Source: DASRWT01 sp963748485 (lineage in GTDB: Bacteria > Methylomirabilota > Methylomirabilia > Rokubacteriales > CSP1-6). Taken from it: a stretch of DNA of 64,000 nt. Numbering within the stretch: the stretch's first letter is position 1; each line of letters starts with the position of its first letter. The stretch covers positions 124,001-188,000 of the forward strand of contig CAVVJF010000009.1 in NCBI GenBank assembly GCA_963748485.1, read 5' to 3'. The notes under the pieces are model-generated. The model worked only from the letters and a program-made list of their open reading frames with translations, had not been told where the DNA came from and did no database searches. Made by a program: the position numbers and the translations under genes. Below, piece after piece: positions 26,000 to 35,787 of this stretch.

Positions 26000-26936
26000 G
26001 GAACTCACGCCACGTCACCCGGTGCCCGCGGAAGAAGTAGGCGAGCATGGCGAAGGCGGCGAAGAGGTTGCCGGCGAGGATGTTCCACCAGGCGAGGGTC
26101 TCGAAGAGCCACTCCGCCAGGATCATGATCAGCGCGATGAACAACACCTCGAAGCAGCAAAAGAGCATGACGAAGGCGTAGAGCAGGCGCGGCTCGCGGT
26201 CGGCGAGGGCGAGCAGGCCCGCCATGAGCCAGCCGAACACGGCGAAAGCGGCGCCGTGGATCAGCGTGTAGCGCCAGACCAGCGACCACGTGATCACCAG
26301 CGCGGCGGGGTCGCGCAGCCCTTCCATCACCGCTGCCCCCAGGAGCGCGGGCGTCCGCAGCGGCGCCCCCGCCGCCGTGTCGATCACCAGGAACCAGATC
26401 GCCACGGCGGCCGCGCCGAGCATCCCCGCGATCAGCCCTTCCCGGAAGACGCGCGTCCACGGCCCGAGCAACACGCGGCCGAGCGCGCGGTGGCCAATGA
26501 AGAAGTAGGCGAGCATGCCCCCCGCGGCCAGCGCGTTCGCGACCAGGATGGACCACCACGCGACGTCGTCGAGCACGGGATGGGCCAGAGTGACCACGAG
26601 CGCGAGGAAGAACACCTCGAAGCAGAGCACCACGATGACAAGGGTCAGCAGCCGACCGGGCTGGCTCTGAGCGGCCCAGATCAGCGAGGCGATGAGGATG
26701 CCGATGAGGGCGAACACCACCCCGTGCAGCACCGTGTATTCGACGACCAAGTGCGGCGCCACCGGCACGGCGGCGGGATCGGTCACGCCCTGGAAGGTCG
26801 CGGCCCCCAGCAGCGCGGGTGTTCGGAAGGGCCGCCCCCGCGCCGCGTCGTAGATGAGGAACCACACGGCGACGAGCGTGGCGCCGATCAGGCCACCGAT
26901 GATGCCTTCGCGGACGTACCGGCTGTGGGAGGCCAT
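25980..26936 (-). CDS. integral membrane protein with internal duplication
   Basis: A 318-residue protein of unknown function built from two homologous halves (about 8-160 and 165-318). Each half starts REGIIGG or REGLIAG, then runs through a helix with VAVWFL or VAIWFL, the shared RTPALLGAA loop, a TVLHG or TLIHG helix, two further hydrophobic helices, and ends YFFIGHR or YFFRGHR. Each half has about four membrane helices, so about eight in all. The start MASHSRYVREG (26936) has a GGAGG-like site upstream. The gene stands alone, convergent with the catabolic operon. I do not recognise a named family. Confidence 0.75.
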   Translation of the reverse strand: MASHSRYVREGIIGGLIGATLVAVWFLIYDAARGRPFRTPALLGAATFQGVTDPAAVPVAPHLVVEYTVLHGVVFALIGILIASLIWAAQSQPGRLLTLVIVVLCFEVFFLALVVTLAHPVLDDVAWWSILVANALAAGGMLAYFFIGHRALGRVLLGPWTRVFREGLIAGMLGAAAVAIWFLVIDTAAGAPLRTPALLGAAVMEGLRDPAALVITWSLVWRYTLIHGAAFAVFGWLMAGLLALADREPRLLYAFVMLFCCFEVLFIALIMILAEWLFETLAWWNILAGNLFAAFAMLAYFFRGHRVTWREFLTAREG

Positions 26937-27012
26937 GGGGCGTCCTCCTTGTCCGACGGTCCTGCTGCTGCCCCCAGGGGTACCACCAAGCCCTGGCGGG
27001 GGCAAGCCGCCC

Positions 27013-28194
27013 TCAGGCGGTGCGCAAGGCCTGGAGGATCTCCGCGCCGGCCGCCTCCGCGCGCCAGCGATGCACGCCGTCCGCGCGCGCGAGCGCGTCG
27101 ACGTCGGCGGGCGGCGCGGCGGCCAAACGGTCGATGAGCCGCTGGGGAAAGAAGAAGCCGGGGTCGAGGCCGATGGCGGCGGCGCCCTTGGTGCGCCACG
27201 CCCGCAGCGCCTCGATGCGGCGCCGCACGGGACCCGGCACGTTGGGCCGGGGCTTCGGCGTACGCACGGGCAGGTCCGCCTCGGGCACCGTCAGCCCCCG
27301 GGCGATCGCGCCGAGGATGGCGGCGCCGAAGCGCCGCTCGAACTTCGCCGTGCACCCGGGCACTTCGAGGAGGCCCGTCACGTCGACGGGCCGCCGCGCG
27401 GCGAGGAGGACGAGCGTATCGTGGCCGAGGATCATGAAGGGTGGCCGATCCAACTCCAGCGCGAGGCGCTCGCGCTCGCGGAACAACTCACGGAGCACCG
27501 CGAGCCCGCGGCGGTCGAGATCCTTCGTGCCCTTGAGCACGAGATAGGCGTCGGGATCCGCCACCCGCGGCGGCACGCTCTGGGCGGCGAGCGCCGCGCA
27601 CTCCTCCTCGAGCCAGGCGAGCCGGCCGCGCGCGGCAAGCTCCTCGGTGAGCCGGTCGCGGAGGGGCATGAGGTGGACCACGTCGTTGAGCGCGTAGGTC
27701 TCCTGCTCGGCGGAAAGCGGGCGCCGCGACCAGTCGTCCTTCTGCCGCGACTTGCCGGGATCGACGCCGATGTAGGTCTTCAGCAAGACGTCGAGGCCCA
27801 GGGCGGTGGCCCCGAGGAATCGCGCGGCGATGGCGGTGTCGAAGATCGACGCCACCGCGAACGCGTGCTGGCGCTTGAGGTACGCGAGGTCGTTGTCGGC
27901 GGCGTGGAAGATCTTCACGATGCCGGGATCGGCCAGCGCGGGGCCCAGCGCGGAGAGGTCGGGCAAGGCGAGGGGGTCGACCAGGTGCGCGCCGCCGAGA
28001 TCGGTCGCGGCCTGCACCAGGCAGAGCTTGCCGGGATAGTGATGCAGGCTGTCCGCCTCGGTGTCGATGGCCACCGCGCGGGCCGCGCCGAGATCGGCGG
28101 CGAGACGGCCCATGTCCTCGGGGGTGCGGATCCAGCGGGGGGCCTGGGCGACGCCGGCATGTGCGCCTACTGTTATACTACGCCGCCAGCGCAC
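27013..28194 (-). CDS. rnd: ribonuclease D
   Basis: A DEDD-type 3'-5' exonuclease followed by an HRDC domain. ExoI is the IDTEAD segment (Asp and Glu), ExoII FHAADNDLAYL, and ExoIII YALNDVVHLMPL with the DEDD Tyr/Asp. The C-terminal HRDC-like region (about 210-390) contains PVRRRIEALRAWRTKGAAAIGLDPGFFFP. RNase D trims tRNA 3' ends. The start is uncertain: conserved sequence begins at PRWIRTPED, the nearest in-frame start upstream is the GTG at 28194, and an ATG at 28113 would cut into the first strand. The gene is divergent from the SDR gene at 28219. Confidence 0.88.
   Translation of the reverse strand: MRWRRSITVGAHAGVAQAPRWIRTPEDMGRLAADLGAARAVAIDTEADSLHHYPGKLCLVQAATDLGGAHLVDPLALPDLSALGPALADPGIVKIFHAADNDLAYLKRQHAFAVASIFDTAIAARFLGATALGLDVLLKTYIGVDPGKSRQKDDWSRRPLSAEQETYALNDVVHLMPLRDRLTEELAARGRLAWLEEECAALAAQSVPPRVADPDAYLVLKGTKDLDRRGLAVLRELFRERERLALELDRPPFMILGHDTLVLLAARRPVDVTGLLEVPGCTAKFERRFGAAILGAIARGLTVPEADLPVRTPKPRPNVPGPVRRRIEALRAWRTKGAAAIGLDPGFFFPQRLIDRLAAAPPADVDALARADGVHRWRAEAAGAEILQALRTA
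28171..28179 (+). promoter_or_regulatory. candidate extended -10 promoter of SDR gene
   Basis: TGTTATACT is an extended -10 element (TGn plus TATACT, five of six). It lies 40 bases before the SDR start codon, which has its own ribosome site. No convincing -35 box is present. Confidence 0.4.
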
Positions 28195-28218
28195 CCCGCC
28201 GTCCCGGGAGGACTCCGC

Positions 28219-28986
28219 ATGAAGATCTCGGCCTGCATCGCAGTGATCACCGGGGGCGCCTCCGGGCTCGGCCGCGCCGCCGCGGAGCGCCTGCTCGCGG
28301 GCGGGGCCCGCGTGGCCCTCCTCGACCTGCCGCGCTCGGCGGGCGCGGAGGTGGCCAAGCAGCTCGGCGACCACGCCCACTTCGTGGCCGCCGACGTGAC
28401 GAGCGGGGACGACGTGGCGGGGGCGCTGGACGCCGCCATCGAGCGCTTCGGCGGGCTCCACGTGCTCGTCAACTGCGCGGGCATCGGCACCGCCGAGAAG
28501 ACCTTCGGCAAGCGGGGGCCGGCCGACCTCGCTGGCTTCACCCGGGTCATCCAGGTGAACCTCATCGGCACCTTCAACTGCATCCGGCTCGCCGCTCCCC
28601 ACATGGCGAAGAACGCGCCCAACGACGAGGGCGAGCGCGGCGTCGTCATCAACACTGCCTCGGTGGCGGCGTTCGACGGGCAGATCGGCCAGGCCGCCTA
28701 CTCCGCCTCCAAGGGCGGCATCGTGGGCATGACCCTGCCCGTCGCGCGCGACCTCGCCGAGCTCGGCATCCGCGTCTGCACGATCGCGCCCGGCCTCTTC
28801 GACACCCCGCTGCTCGCGAGCCTGCCCGAGCCCGCGCGCGTCTCGCTCGGCAAGCAGGTCCCCTTCCCGCCGCGGCTCGGCCGCCCCGCCGAGTACGGCG
28901 CCCTCGCCGCCCACATCGTCGAGAACGCCATGCTCAATGGCGAGACGATCCGGCTCGACGGCGCCATCCGCATGCAGCCGCGCTGA
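28219..28986 (+). CDS. SDR family oxidoreductase, 3-hydroxyacyl-CoA dehydrogenase type II-like
   Basis: A 255-residue short-chain dehydrogenase with TGGASGLG (about 11-18), a VNCAG motif near 88, the catalytic NTASVAAFDGQIGQAAYSASKG region and the closing LNGETIRLDGAIRM. The long insertion PHMAKNAPNDEGERG before the catalytic strand and the FDTPLLASLPE loop are typical of HSD10/type II 3-hydroxyacyl-CoA dehydrogenases. It would convert 3-hydroxyacyl-CoA to 3-ketoacyl-CoA with NAD, complementing the beta-oxidation genes upstream, though it is not in their operon. A GGGAGGAC ribosome site precedes the ATG. Confidence 0.9.
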   Translation: MKISACIAVITGGASGLGRAAAERLLAGGARVALLDLPRSAGAEVAKQLGDHAHFVAADVTSGDDVAGALDAAIERFGGLHVLVNCAGIGTAEKTFGKRGPADLAGFTRVIQVNLIGTFNCIRLAAPHMAKNAPNDEGERGVVINTASVAAFDGQIGQAAYSASKGGIVGMTLPVARDLAELGIRVCTIAPGLFDTPLLASLPEPARVSLGKQVPFPPRLGRPAEYGALAAHIVENAMLNGETIRLDGAIRMQPR

Positions 28987-29043
28987 TGGCCCGGCGGCGC
29001 GGCTTGCGGAGCGTGAGACCATGAGCGTCGAGGGGGACAATCG

Positions 29044-29742
29044 ATGATCACGCTGCGGCCGGGCAAGGAGCGGGGCCACTTCGACCACGGGTGGCTGGAC
29101 ACCTACCACACGTTCTCGTTCTCGCAGTACCACGACCCAGCGCACATGGGTTTCCGGTCGCTCCGCGTGATCAACGAGGACCGAGTGACACCGGGGGCCG
29201 GCTTCCCGCCGCACTCCCACCGCGACATGGAGATCATCACGTATGTCCTGGCGGGCGCCCTCGCCCACAAGGACAGCATGGGCAATCACTCGGTGATCCG
29301 CCCCGGCGACGTGCAGCGCATGAGCGCGGGCACCGGCGTCACGCACAGCGAGTTCAACGCCTCCGACACGGAGCCCGTGCACCTGCTGCAGATCTGGCTC
29401 CTGCCCGAGAGTCGGAACCTACCGCCCGGCTACGAGGAGAAGGTGTTCGCGCCCGCAGACAAGCAGGGTCGGCTGCGCCTGGTCGCCTCGCGCGACGGCC
29501 GCGAGGGCTCGGTGCTGATCCACCAGAAGGCGAGCGTCTACGTGGCGGTGCTCGAGGCTGGACAAACGGTGCGCCATGCTCTGCCCGAGGGGCACGGTGC
29601 GTGGCTGCACCTCGTGGCGGGGGCGGCCACGCTCAACGGCGCCATGCTGACCACCGGCGACGCCGCCGCCGCCGAGCGCGAGAGCGCGCTGGAGATTGCC
29701 GCGACCGCGCCCACGGAGCTGCTCCTGTTCGACCTCGCGTAG
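29044..29742 (+). CDS. pirin family protein
   Basis: A 232-residue bicupin of the pirin/YhhW family. The N-terminal cupin carries the metal-binding His set (PPHSHRDMEIITYVL with His57 and His59, and GTGVTHSEFN with His and Glu about 101-104). The sequence TFSFSQYHDPAHMGFRSLRVINED is characteristic, here spread over about 23-46. The C-terminal half lacks clear metal ligands. Some members are quercetin 2,3-dioxygenases or redox-sensing cofactors; the role here is unknown. A GAGGGGG ribosome site precedes the ATG. Confidence 0.93.
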   Translation: MITLRPGKERGHFDHGWLDTYHTFSFSQYHDPAHMGFRSLRVINEDRVTPGAGFPPHSHRDMEIITYVLAGALAHKDSMGNHSVIRPGDVQRMSAGTGVTHSEFNASDTEPVHLLQIWLLPESRNLPPGYEEKVFAPADKQGRLRLVASRDGREGSVLIHQKASVYVAVLEAGQTVRHALPEGHGAWLHLVAGAATLNGAMLTTGDAAAAERESALEIAATAPTELLLFDLA

Positions 29743-29764
29743 CGCTCGGTCCGTGCGACGCGGT

Positions 29765-29795
29765 GGACAGCCTCGCGTCGGAAAGTCGACTGTCC
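29765..29795. repeat. inverted repeat downstream of pirin gene
   Basis: GGACAG (29765-29770) and CTGTCC (29790-29795) form a perfect six-base inverted repeat around 19 bases. A short T-rich run (TGTTTTCCCC) begins about 16 bases further on. It could be a weak terminator for the pirin gene or a protein site; the evidence is thin. Confidence 0.3.
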
Positions 29796-29842
29796 ATCGG
29801 TCGACGTCCGTGTTTTCCCCTATTTGCGGGCTCGCGACAATT

Positions 29843-29878
29843 CTCGTAAGTAAAGGGCCGCGGTGAAGCTCGTAAGTA
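29843..29878. repeat. short direct repeat in intergenic region
   Basis: The decamer CTCGTAAGTA occurs at 29843-29852 and again at 29869-29878, 26 bases apart. A third partial copy (CTCGT) follows at 29887. The surrounding 190-bp gap is AT-richer than its neighbours and precedes the zinc-ribbon gene. Phased repeats of this kind often bind regulators, but no known motif is matched. Confidence 0.5.
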
Positions 29879-29932
29879 GGTGATTTCTCGTCGGACGCCT
29901 TTTGGGACCAGCACTTGCAGGTAGTCGAGCCC

Positions 29933-30438
29933 ATGGACGTACTGACCCGCATGATGCCCCGCCCTCGCGTGCTCGCGGCCGGCGTCCACCTGCCCCTCAA
30001 GAAGCTGGCCCTCTGTCTCGACTGCGACGAGTGCTTCGAGCTTGGGTACGGCAACTGCCCCGCCTGCGGGAGCGGCACGTGGAGCCCGATCGGGCGCTTC
30101 CTCGACATCGCGGCCGGCGCGCGGCCCACGCACGGCAACGGGGCCGGGCGCAAGCTGGCGCCCCGGCACGCCGCCGAGGAGCTGGCCCTCGCCAAGCACC
30201 TCCTCGTGGTGGCGCGGCACCGGCGTGAGCTCTACGAGGAGATCAAGCGCGCCTTCGCGGGGCACGAGAGCGTGCAGGTGGTGCTGGATCGCCGCACGAG
30301 CCAGCGGCGCGAGAAGAAGGGCGCGCCCATGCTGGACCGGCGCCGCAATGAGCGCCGCTCGCGCTCCGTGATCGACGAGCAGCTCCGCACCATCGGCTGG
30401 TCGCTCGTCCTGCTCGACCTCGCCCGCGGCCGGAAGGG

Positions 30439-30442
<4 letters not shown>
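29933..30442 (+). CDS. zinc-ribbon protein of unknown function
   Basis: A 169-residue protein. Five cysteines (28, 31, 34, 42, 45; CLDCDEC then CPAC) form a rubredoxin-like or zinc-ribbon knuckle. The C-terminal half has a strongly basic DRRTSQRREKKG...DRRRNERRSRS region, two DRRxxxRR motifs that recur in small proteins of such bacteria, followed by a hydrophobic GWSLVLLDLA end. The ATG at 29933 is chosen; a TTG 18 bases upstream is possible. It is not part of an obvious operon and overlaps the convergent EttA gene by 4 bp. It could bind nucleic acid; function is not known. Confidence 0.7.
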
Positions 30443-32118
<1,676 letters not shown>

Positions 32119-32151
32119 GGTCTTCCTTTCAACGGGATTGGGTGCGGCCGA

Positions 32152-32508
32152 TCAGCTCTGAGGAGCGGGCTGCGACGTGGCGACGACGGACTCGACGTAC
32201 TCGATCTGCACGGGCTCGTTGGGACGATCCACCGCCCAGCAGTTGCGCGGCTGGCCTTCCGCCTCGACGCAGGCGACCATGACGGGCTGCCGCTGTTCGT
32301 CCATGCCGGTCTCGTCCATCTTCGGGCCCTTGGTGTTGGCGATGACGAGGAAGACGATGAGGATGACGACGCACACCGCGGCGCCCGCGATGGCCATGGC
32401 CGTCATGGGGTCGATCGCCTCGGCGCGCGCCGGCGCGATCGCGGTCGCCAGGAGCACCACGACGAGCACCACCGCGAGCAGACGTATCGCCGATCCAAAG
32501 ATCGTCAT
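32152..32508 (-). CDS. small secreted or membrane protein of unknown function
   Basis: A 118-residue protein (start MTIFGSAIRLL at 32508). An N-terminal hydrophobic signal (LLAVVLVVVLLATAIAPARAEA) is followed by a second membrane helix (MAIAGAAVCVVILIVFLVIA, about 40-60) and a hydrophilic 60-residue tail with two cysteines (VACVEAEGQPRNCW). An ATG three codons upstream (32517) overlaps a perfect TATAAT box, so the downstream ATG is preferred. I do not recognise a family. The tail could be periplasmic. Confidence 0.6.
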   Translation of the reverse strand: MTIFGSAIRLLAVVLVVVLLATAIAPARAEAIDPMTAMAIAGAAVCVVILIVFLVIANTKGPKMDETGMDEQRQPVMVACVEAEGQPRNCWAVDRPNEPVQIEYVESVVATSQPAPQS

Positions 32509-32515
32509 AGTCAGC

Positions 32516-32521
32516 ATTATA
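32516..32521 (-). promoter_or_regulatory. -10 box giving a probably leaderless transcript
   Basis: A perfect TATAAT on the minus strand ends exactly seven bases before the ATG at 32508, where no ribosome site exists. Initiation about seven bases past the box would start the mRNA at the start codon. The -35 match (TTTATG) is poor. Confidence 0.45.
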
Positions 32522-32574
32522 TCGGGGGGCCTGCGAGAGCATAAATTTTGCGTGCGGCTCGGGCGGCGGGGCGC

Positions 32575-32793
32575 TCACGGGGCCCAGCGCCGGGCGAAGG
32601 CGAGGTAGGCGCCGAGGGCGCCCAGCAGGCCTCCCGTCACGATGATCCCGATCACCAGCAGGAGCGCCACCGGCTCGAAGTCGGGGCCGGCGCCGAAGCC
32701 GAGCGGCTCCACCACCACGAGCGCACAGATGAAGATGATGAGCGCCGCGATGACCATCAGCACCCAGCCGAACCCCCGCGTCACCGCGCTCAC
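32575..32793 (-). CDS. small membrane protein, two helices
   Basis: A 72-residue protein with two strong membrane helices (GWVLMVIAALIIFICALVVV and VALLLVIGIIVTGGLLGALG) joined by a short loop, ending ARRWAP. The layout resembles LapA/DUF1049-type small membrane proteins, but the match is only architectural. The start is the GTG at 32793, 9 bp after the stop of the hydrolase gene upstream, so the two are probably co-transcribed. Function unknown. Confidence 0.6.
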   Translation of the reverse strand: MSAVTRGFGWVLMVIAALIIFICALVVVEPLGFGAGPDFEPVALLLVIGIIVTGGLLGALGAYLAFARRWAP

Positions 32794-32802
32794 GGCTTGA
32801 TG

Positions 32803-33711
32803 TTACCGCGTGGGGCGGTCGACGGGAACCCCGCCCGCGGACGCGCGCTCGGCCGGGACGCGCAGGGCGTCCGCGAAGAACGCGCCCACGCGCGCCTCGT
32901 ACTCGTCTCGCGCGGCACGGTGGTAGTCGACGTGTCCGGCCCCCGCCACCTCCCAGAGCGCCTTGGGCGGCCGCGCCCGCGCGAAGAGCCGCCGTGCCTG
33001 GGCCCGCGTCGTGTGCCGATCCTCGACGCCGGCAATCATCAGGATCGGCGCCCCGACCCGCTCGATGCCCTCGATCGGGCGCAGGTCCTGGGCGGAGACG
33101 CCCAGGCGGGGCCGCAGCTGGAGCGTGAGCAGCGGCGCCAGCGGCGGACCGAGTGCGCCCAGACGAAGGGCGAGCCGGTTCTCGATCGCCTCTTCCACCG
33201 TGGGATACACGGCCTCGAGCACGAGCGCGCTCACTCCCAGCGGCTGCGGGCCCAGTAGCAGGGCGGCGCCGCCCAGCGAGATGCCGATCACGCCGAGGCG
33301 CTCACCGGGCGCGGCCCGGCGCAGGAAGCCGAGCGCGGCGCGCGCATCGAGGCTCTCCAGGTACCCGAAGGTGATGCGCGGGCCGTCGCTCTCTCCGTGG
33401 GCCCGGGAGTCGAAGAGGAGCACCGTGTGGCCGGCGGCGTGGAGGAAGCGCGCCCGGTCCACCATGTCGAGCCGGCTCCCGCGAATGCCGTGGAGGAGCA
33501 GGACGGCGCCGGCGCCCGGGCGGCCCGGCACGAGCCACCCCCGGAGGGTGCCGGCGGTAGGGCTGAGCACGCGCACCGCCTGCCCCGGCAAATCCGCCGG
33601 CGGCGACCCGACCGCGCGCGGCACGGGTGCGGCCAGGTTGCCCGCCGCCCAATAGCACGCCGCCGCGCCGACGAGGACGAAGGCGAGCCCGACGAGACCG
33701 AGCCGCTTCAC
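32803..33711 (-). CDS. alpha/beta hydrolase, membrane-anchored or exported
   Basis: A 302-residue alpha/beta hydrolase. After an N-terminal hydrophobic segment (LVGLAFVLVGAAACYWAAG), which may be a signal anchor or carry a lipid on the Cys of AAAC, come the HGIRGSR oxyanion loop (about 75-81), the nucleophile elbow GISLGG (about 144-149), a VEDRH acid site and the AGHVDYH histidine (near 268). The catalytic set is complete. It resembles YqkD/BEM46-type esterases. The start is the GTG at 33711. It is followed by the 72-residue membrane-protein gene. Substrate unknown. Confidence 0.85.
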   Translation of the reverse strand: MKRLGLVGLAFVLVGAAACYWAAGNLAAPVPRAVGSPPADLPGQAVRVLSPTAGTLRGWLVPGRPGAGAVLLLHGIRGSRLDMVDRARFLHAAGHTVLLFDSRAHGESDGPRITFGYLESLDARAALGFLRRAAPGERLGVIGISLGGAALLLGPQPLGVSALVLEAVYPTVEEAIENRLALRLGALGPPLAPLLTLQLRPRLGVSAQDLRPIEGIERVGAPILMIAGVEDRHTTRAQARRLFARARPPKALWEVAGAGHVDYHRAARDEYEARVGAFFADALRVPAERASAGGVPVDRPTR

Positions 33712-33763
33712 CGGCCCCGCCGGACTCCGGCGCCCGGCGGGGCTTCGGACCGGCTCTCGCGCC

Positions 33764-34690
33764 CTACTTCACCTCGCCCGCGTAGATCTTCATGACGGTG
33801 TCGAGGAACTTGAGCGCCCGGTCGCGGGGCCGCTGGAAGGAGTTCCGGCCGATGATGGAGCCGAACCCGCCGCCGTCGCGGATGCCGCGGTACTCGGTGA
33901 AGAGGGCCTCGTCGTCTTCCTTGGTGGCCCCGCCCGAGAAGATCACAATGCGGCGGCCGTCGAAGGCCGACTGGACGACATGGCGGATGCGCTCGGCAAG
34001 GGTGCCCATGGGCACCGCCGCCTTCTCGTAGGCCTTCTTGGCCTCGGCCTGCTCGATGTGTTCCGTGGGCGGCTTCACCTTGATGACATGGGCGCCGAGC
34101 TGGGCGGCGATCTGCGCGGCGTAGGCCACCACGTCGAGCCCCGTCTCGCCCGCCTTGGAGATGTCGCTGCCGCGCGGGTACGACCACACCACCGAGACGA
34201 GGCCGTGCGCCTTGGCCTCGAGGATCATCTCCCGGCACTGCTGATACATGGTCTGCGCGGCGGTGGAACCGGGATAGATGGTGAAGCCGACGGCCACGCA
34301 GCCCAGGCGGAGGGCGTCCTTCACCGAGCCCGTCACCGCCGAGAGCGGATCCTTCTCGTCGTGGAGCACGTCGTGGTTGTTCATCTTGAGGATGAGGGGG
34401 ATCTCGCCCGCGAACTCGGCCGCCCCCGCCTCGAGGAAGCCCAGCGGCGCCGCGTAGGCGTTGCAGCCGGCGTCGATGGCGAGCTGGAAGTGATAGGCGG
34501 GGTCGTAGCCGGCCGGGTTCACCGCGAAGGAGCGCGCGGGCCCGTGCTCGAAGCCTTGGTCCACGGGCAGGATGACCAGCTTGCCGGTGCCGCCGAGGCG
34601 GCCGTGGTTGAGCAGGCGCGCCAGGTTGGTACGGGTCCCGGGACTATCGCTCGAATACCAGCCGAGGATTTCCTTGACTCGCTTTTCCAT
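33764..34690 (-). CDS. fbaB: class I fructose-bisphosphate aldolase (DhnA type)
   Basis: A 308-residue aldolase of the DeoC/FbaB family. Recognisable blocks are VILPVDQGFEHGP (about 38-50), LKMNNHDVLHDEKDP, a YPRGSDISKAGETG loop, HVIKVKPPT (about 210), where the Schiff-base Lys lies, and the phosphate-binding IFSGGATKED. It splits or forms fructose 1,6-bisphosphate. It lies directly downstream of fructose-bisphosphatase (44 bp), so the two form a gluconeogenic unit. The start ATG 34690 is preceded by an AAAGGAC site. The upstream frame extension is spacer between the two genes. Confidence 0.93.
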   Translation of the reverse strand: MEKRVKEILGWYSSDSPGTRTNLARLLNHGRLGGTGKLVILPVDQGFEHGPARSFAVNPAGYDPAYHFQLAIDAGCNAYAAPLGFLEAGAAEFAGEIPLILKMNNHDVLHDEKDPLSAVTGSVKDALRLGCVAVGFTIYPGSTAAQTMYQQCREMILEAKAHGLVSVVWSYPRGSDISKAGETGLDVVAYAAQIAAQLGAHVIKVKPPTEHIEQAEAKKAYEKAAVPMGTLAERIRHVVQSAFDGRRIVIFSGGATKEDDEALFTEYRGIRDGGGFGSIIGRNSFQRPRDRALKFLDTVMKIYAGEVK

Positions 34691-34733
34691 GGCGGCCGTC
34701 CTTTCTATCGACGTCGATCGGGTGAGAGGCGCA

Positions 34734-35720
34734 TCACTTCCGGTAGTAGGCCTCGGCGAGCGCCACGTCATCCGCGCTGCCGATGAGAATCGCCGCACGC
34801 TGGTGATACTCCTTGGCTTCGAGGCCGAGCACGCGCTCCGTGCCGGTGCTCGCCCGCCCCCCCGCCTGCTCGGCCACGAAGGCCATGGGCGCCACCTCGT
34901 AGAGGAGCCGCAGCTTGGGCTTGGGCTTGGCGGGGTCCGTCATGTCAGCGGGGTACATGAAGATGCCGCCGTCGAGCAGCGTCCGGTGCACGTCCGCCAC
35001 CATGGCGCCCGAGTAGCGCAGGGAGTACGGTCGTCCGCTGCCCTTGTCGGGGCTGCGGAGATGCTCCACGAAGGCGCGCTGCCCCGGGTGCCACGTGTGG
35101 CCGTTGCCCTCGTTGATGCCGTAGGTCTTGCCCTTGCGCGGCACCTGCATGGCCGGATGCGTGAGGAGGTACTCGCCGTCGTCGCGATCGAGCGTGAAGC
35201 CGTGCGAGCCCGCGCCCATCGTGTAGACGAGCAGCGTGGCGGGGCCGTAGAGGATGTAGCCCGCGGCGAGCTGATTCCCCACCGTGCCGAGCGCGGACGG
35301 CGCCGCGGGCGTCCGGCCGCCGGCGGCGCGGATCGAGAAGATGGTGCCCACCGAGCCGCCCACGTCCAGGTTCGACGAGCCATCCACGGGATCGCACGCC
35401 ACCACCACCGCGCGCGGCCCCGTGCCTTCCGGCATCTCGATGGGCTCGGGCGCTTCCTCGGAGATGTAGGCCGAGCACGAGTGCGAGCGGCGCAGCGCGC
35501 GCGCCATCGCTTCGTGGGCCCAGATGTCCAGCGGCTTCTGCTCGTCACCGGAGAAGTTCTTGCCGCCGGTGGTGCCGGTCTCGCCGCGCAGGGTCGCGAA
35601 GGCCAATTCGCGGGCAATGTCGCGCGACATGTTCGCGATCGCGAGAATCACGGAGACCACCTTGGCCGTGTACTCGGCCGCGGGGCCTTGCTCCTTCGCA
35701 AGGTGCTCGGCGAGGTTCAC
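34734..35720 (-). CDS. fbp: class I fructose-1,6-bisphosphatase
   Basis: A 328-residue FBPase. The metal-binding Glu pair is in ISEEAPEP (about 89), the DPVDGSSNLD signature lies around 109-118, and the substrate region YSLRYSGAMVADVHRTL and the late metal Glu region LRLLYEVAPMAFVAEQAGG are intact. It hydrolyses fructose 1,6-bisphosphate to fructose 6-phosphate in gluconeogenesis or the Calvin cycle. It is first in a two-gene operon with the aldolase. A CRP/FNR-type palindrome lies 46 bp upstream of the ATG and may control it. Confidence 0.96.
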   Translation of the reverse strand: MNLAEHLAKEQGPAAEYTAKVVSVILAIANMSRDIARELAFATLRGETGTTGGKNFSGDEQKPLDIWAHEAMARALRRSHSCSAYISEEAPEPIEMPEGTGPRAVVVACDPVDGSSNLDVGGSVGTIFSIRAAGGRTPAAPSALGTVGNQLAAGYILYGPATLLVYTMGAGSHGFTLDRDDGEYLLTHPAMQVPRKGKTYGINEGNGHTWHPGQRAFVEHLRSPDKGSGRPYSLRYSGAMVADVHRTLLDGGIFMYPADMTDPAKPKPKLRLLYEVAPMAFVAEQAGGRASTGTERVLGLEAKEYHQRAAILIGSADDVALAEAYYRK

Positions 35721-35765
35721 GAGTCGATGCTATGCGGGGCCGAGGACGGAGTCAACGGGCCCGGA

Positions 35766-35787
35766 GCGCGTGAAAAAGGTCACGCGC
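35766..35787. promoter_or_regulatory. CRP/FNR-type operator-like palindrome
   Basis: GCGCGTGA (35766-35773) and TCACGCGC (35780-35787) form a perfect eight-base inverted repeat with a six-base AAAAGG spacer. The core GTGA-N6-TCAC is the half-site arrangement bound by CRP-family regulators. It sits between the divergent fbp and PhoU-like genes, 46 bp from the fbp start. Confidence 0.5.

Noticed and set aside
27013..29382. A 789-residue minus-strand frame covering RNase D and the region opposite the SDR and pirin genes
   Set aside because: Only the part below 28194 resembles a protein; the rest is antisense to two clear genes with their own ribosome sites, a common effect in GC-rich DNA.
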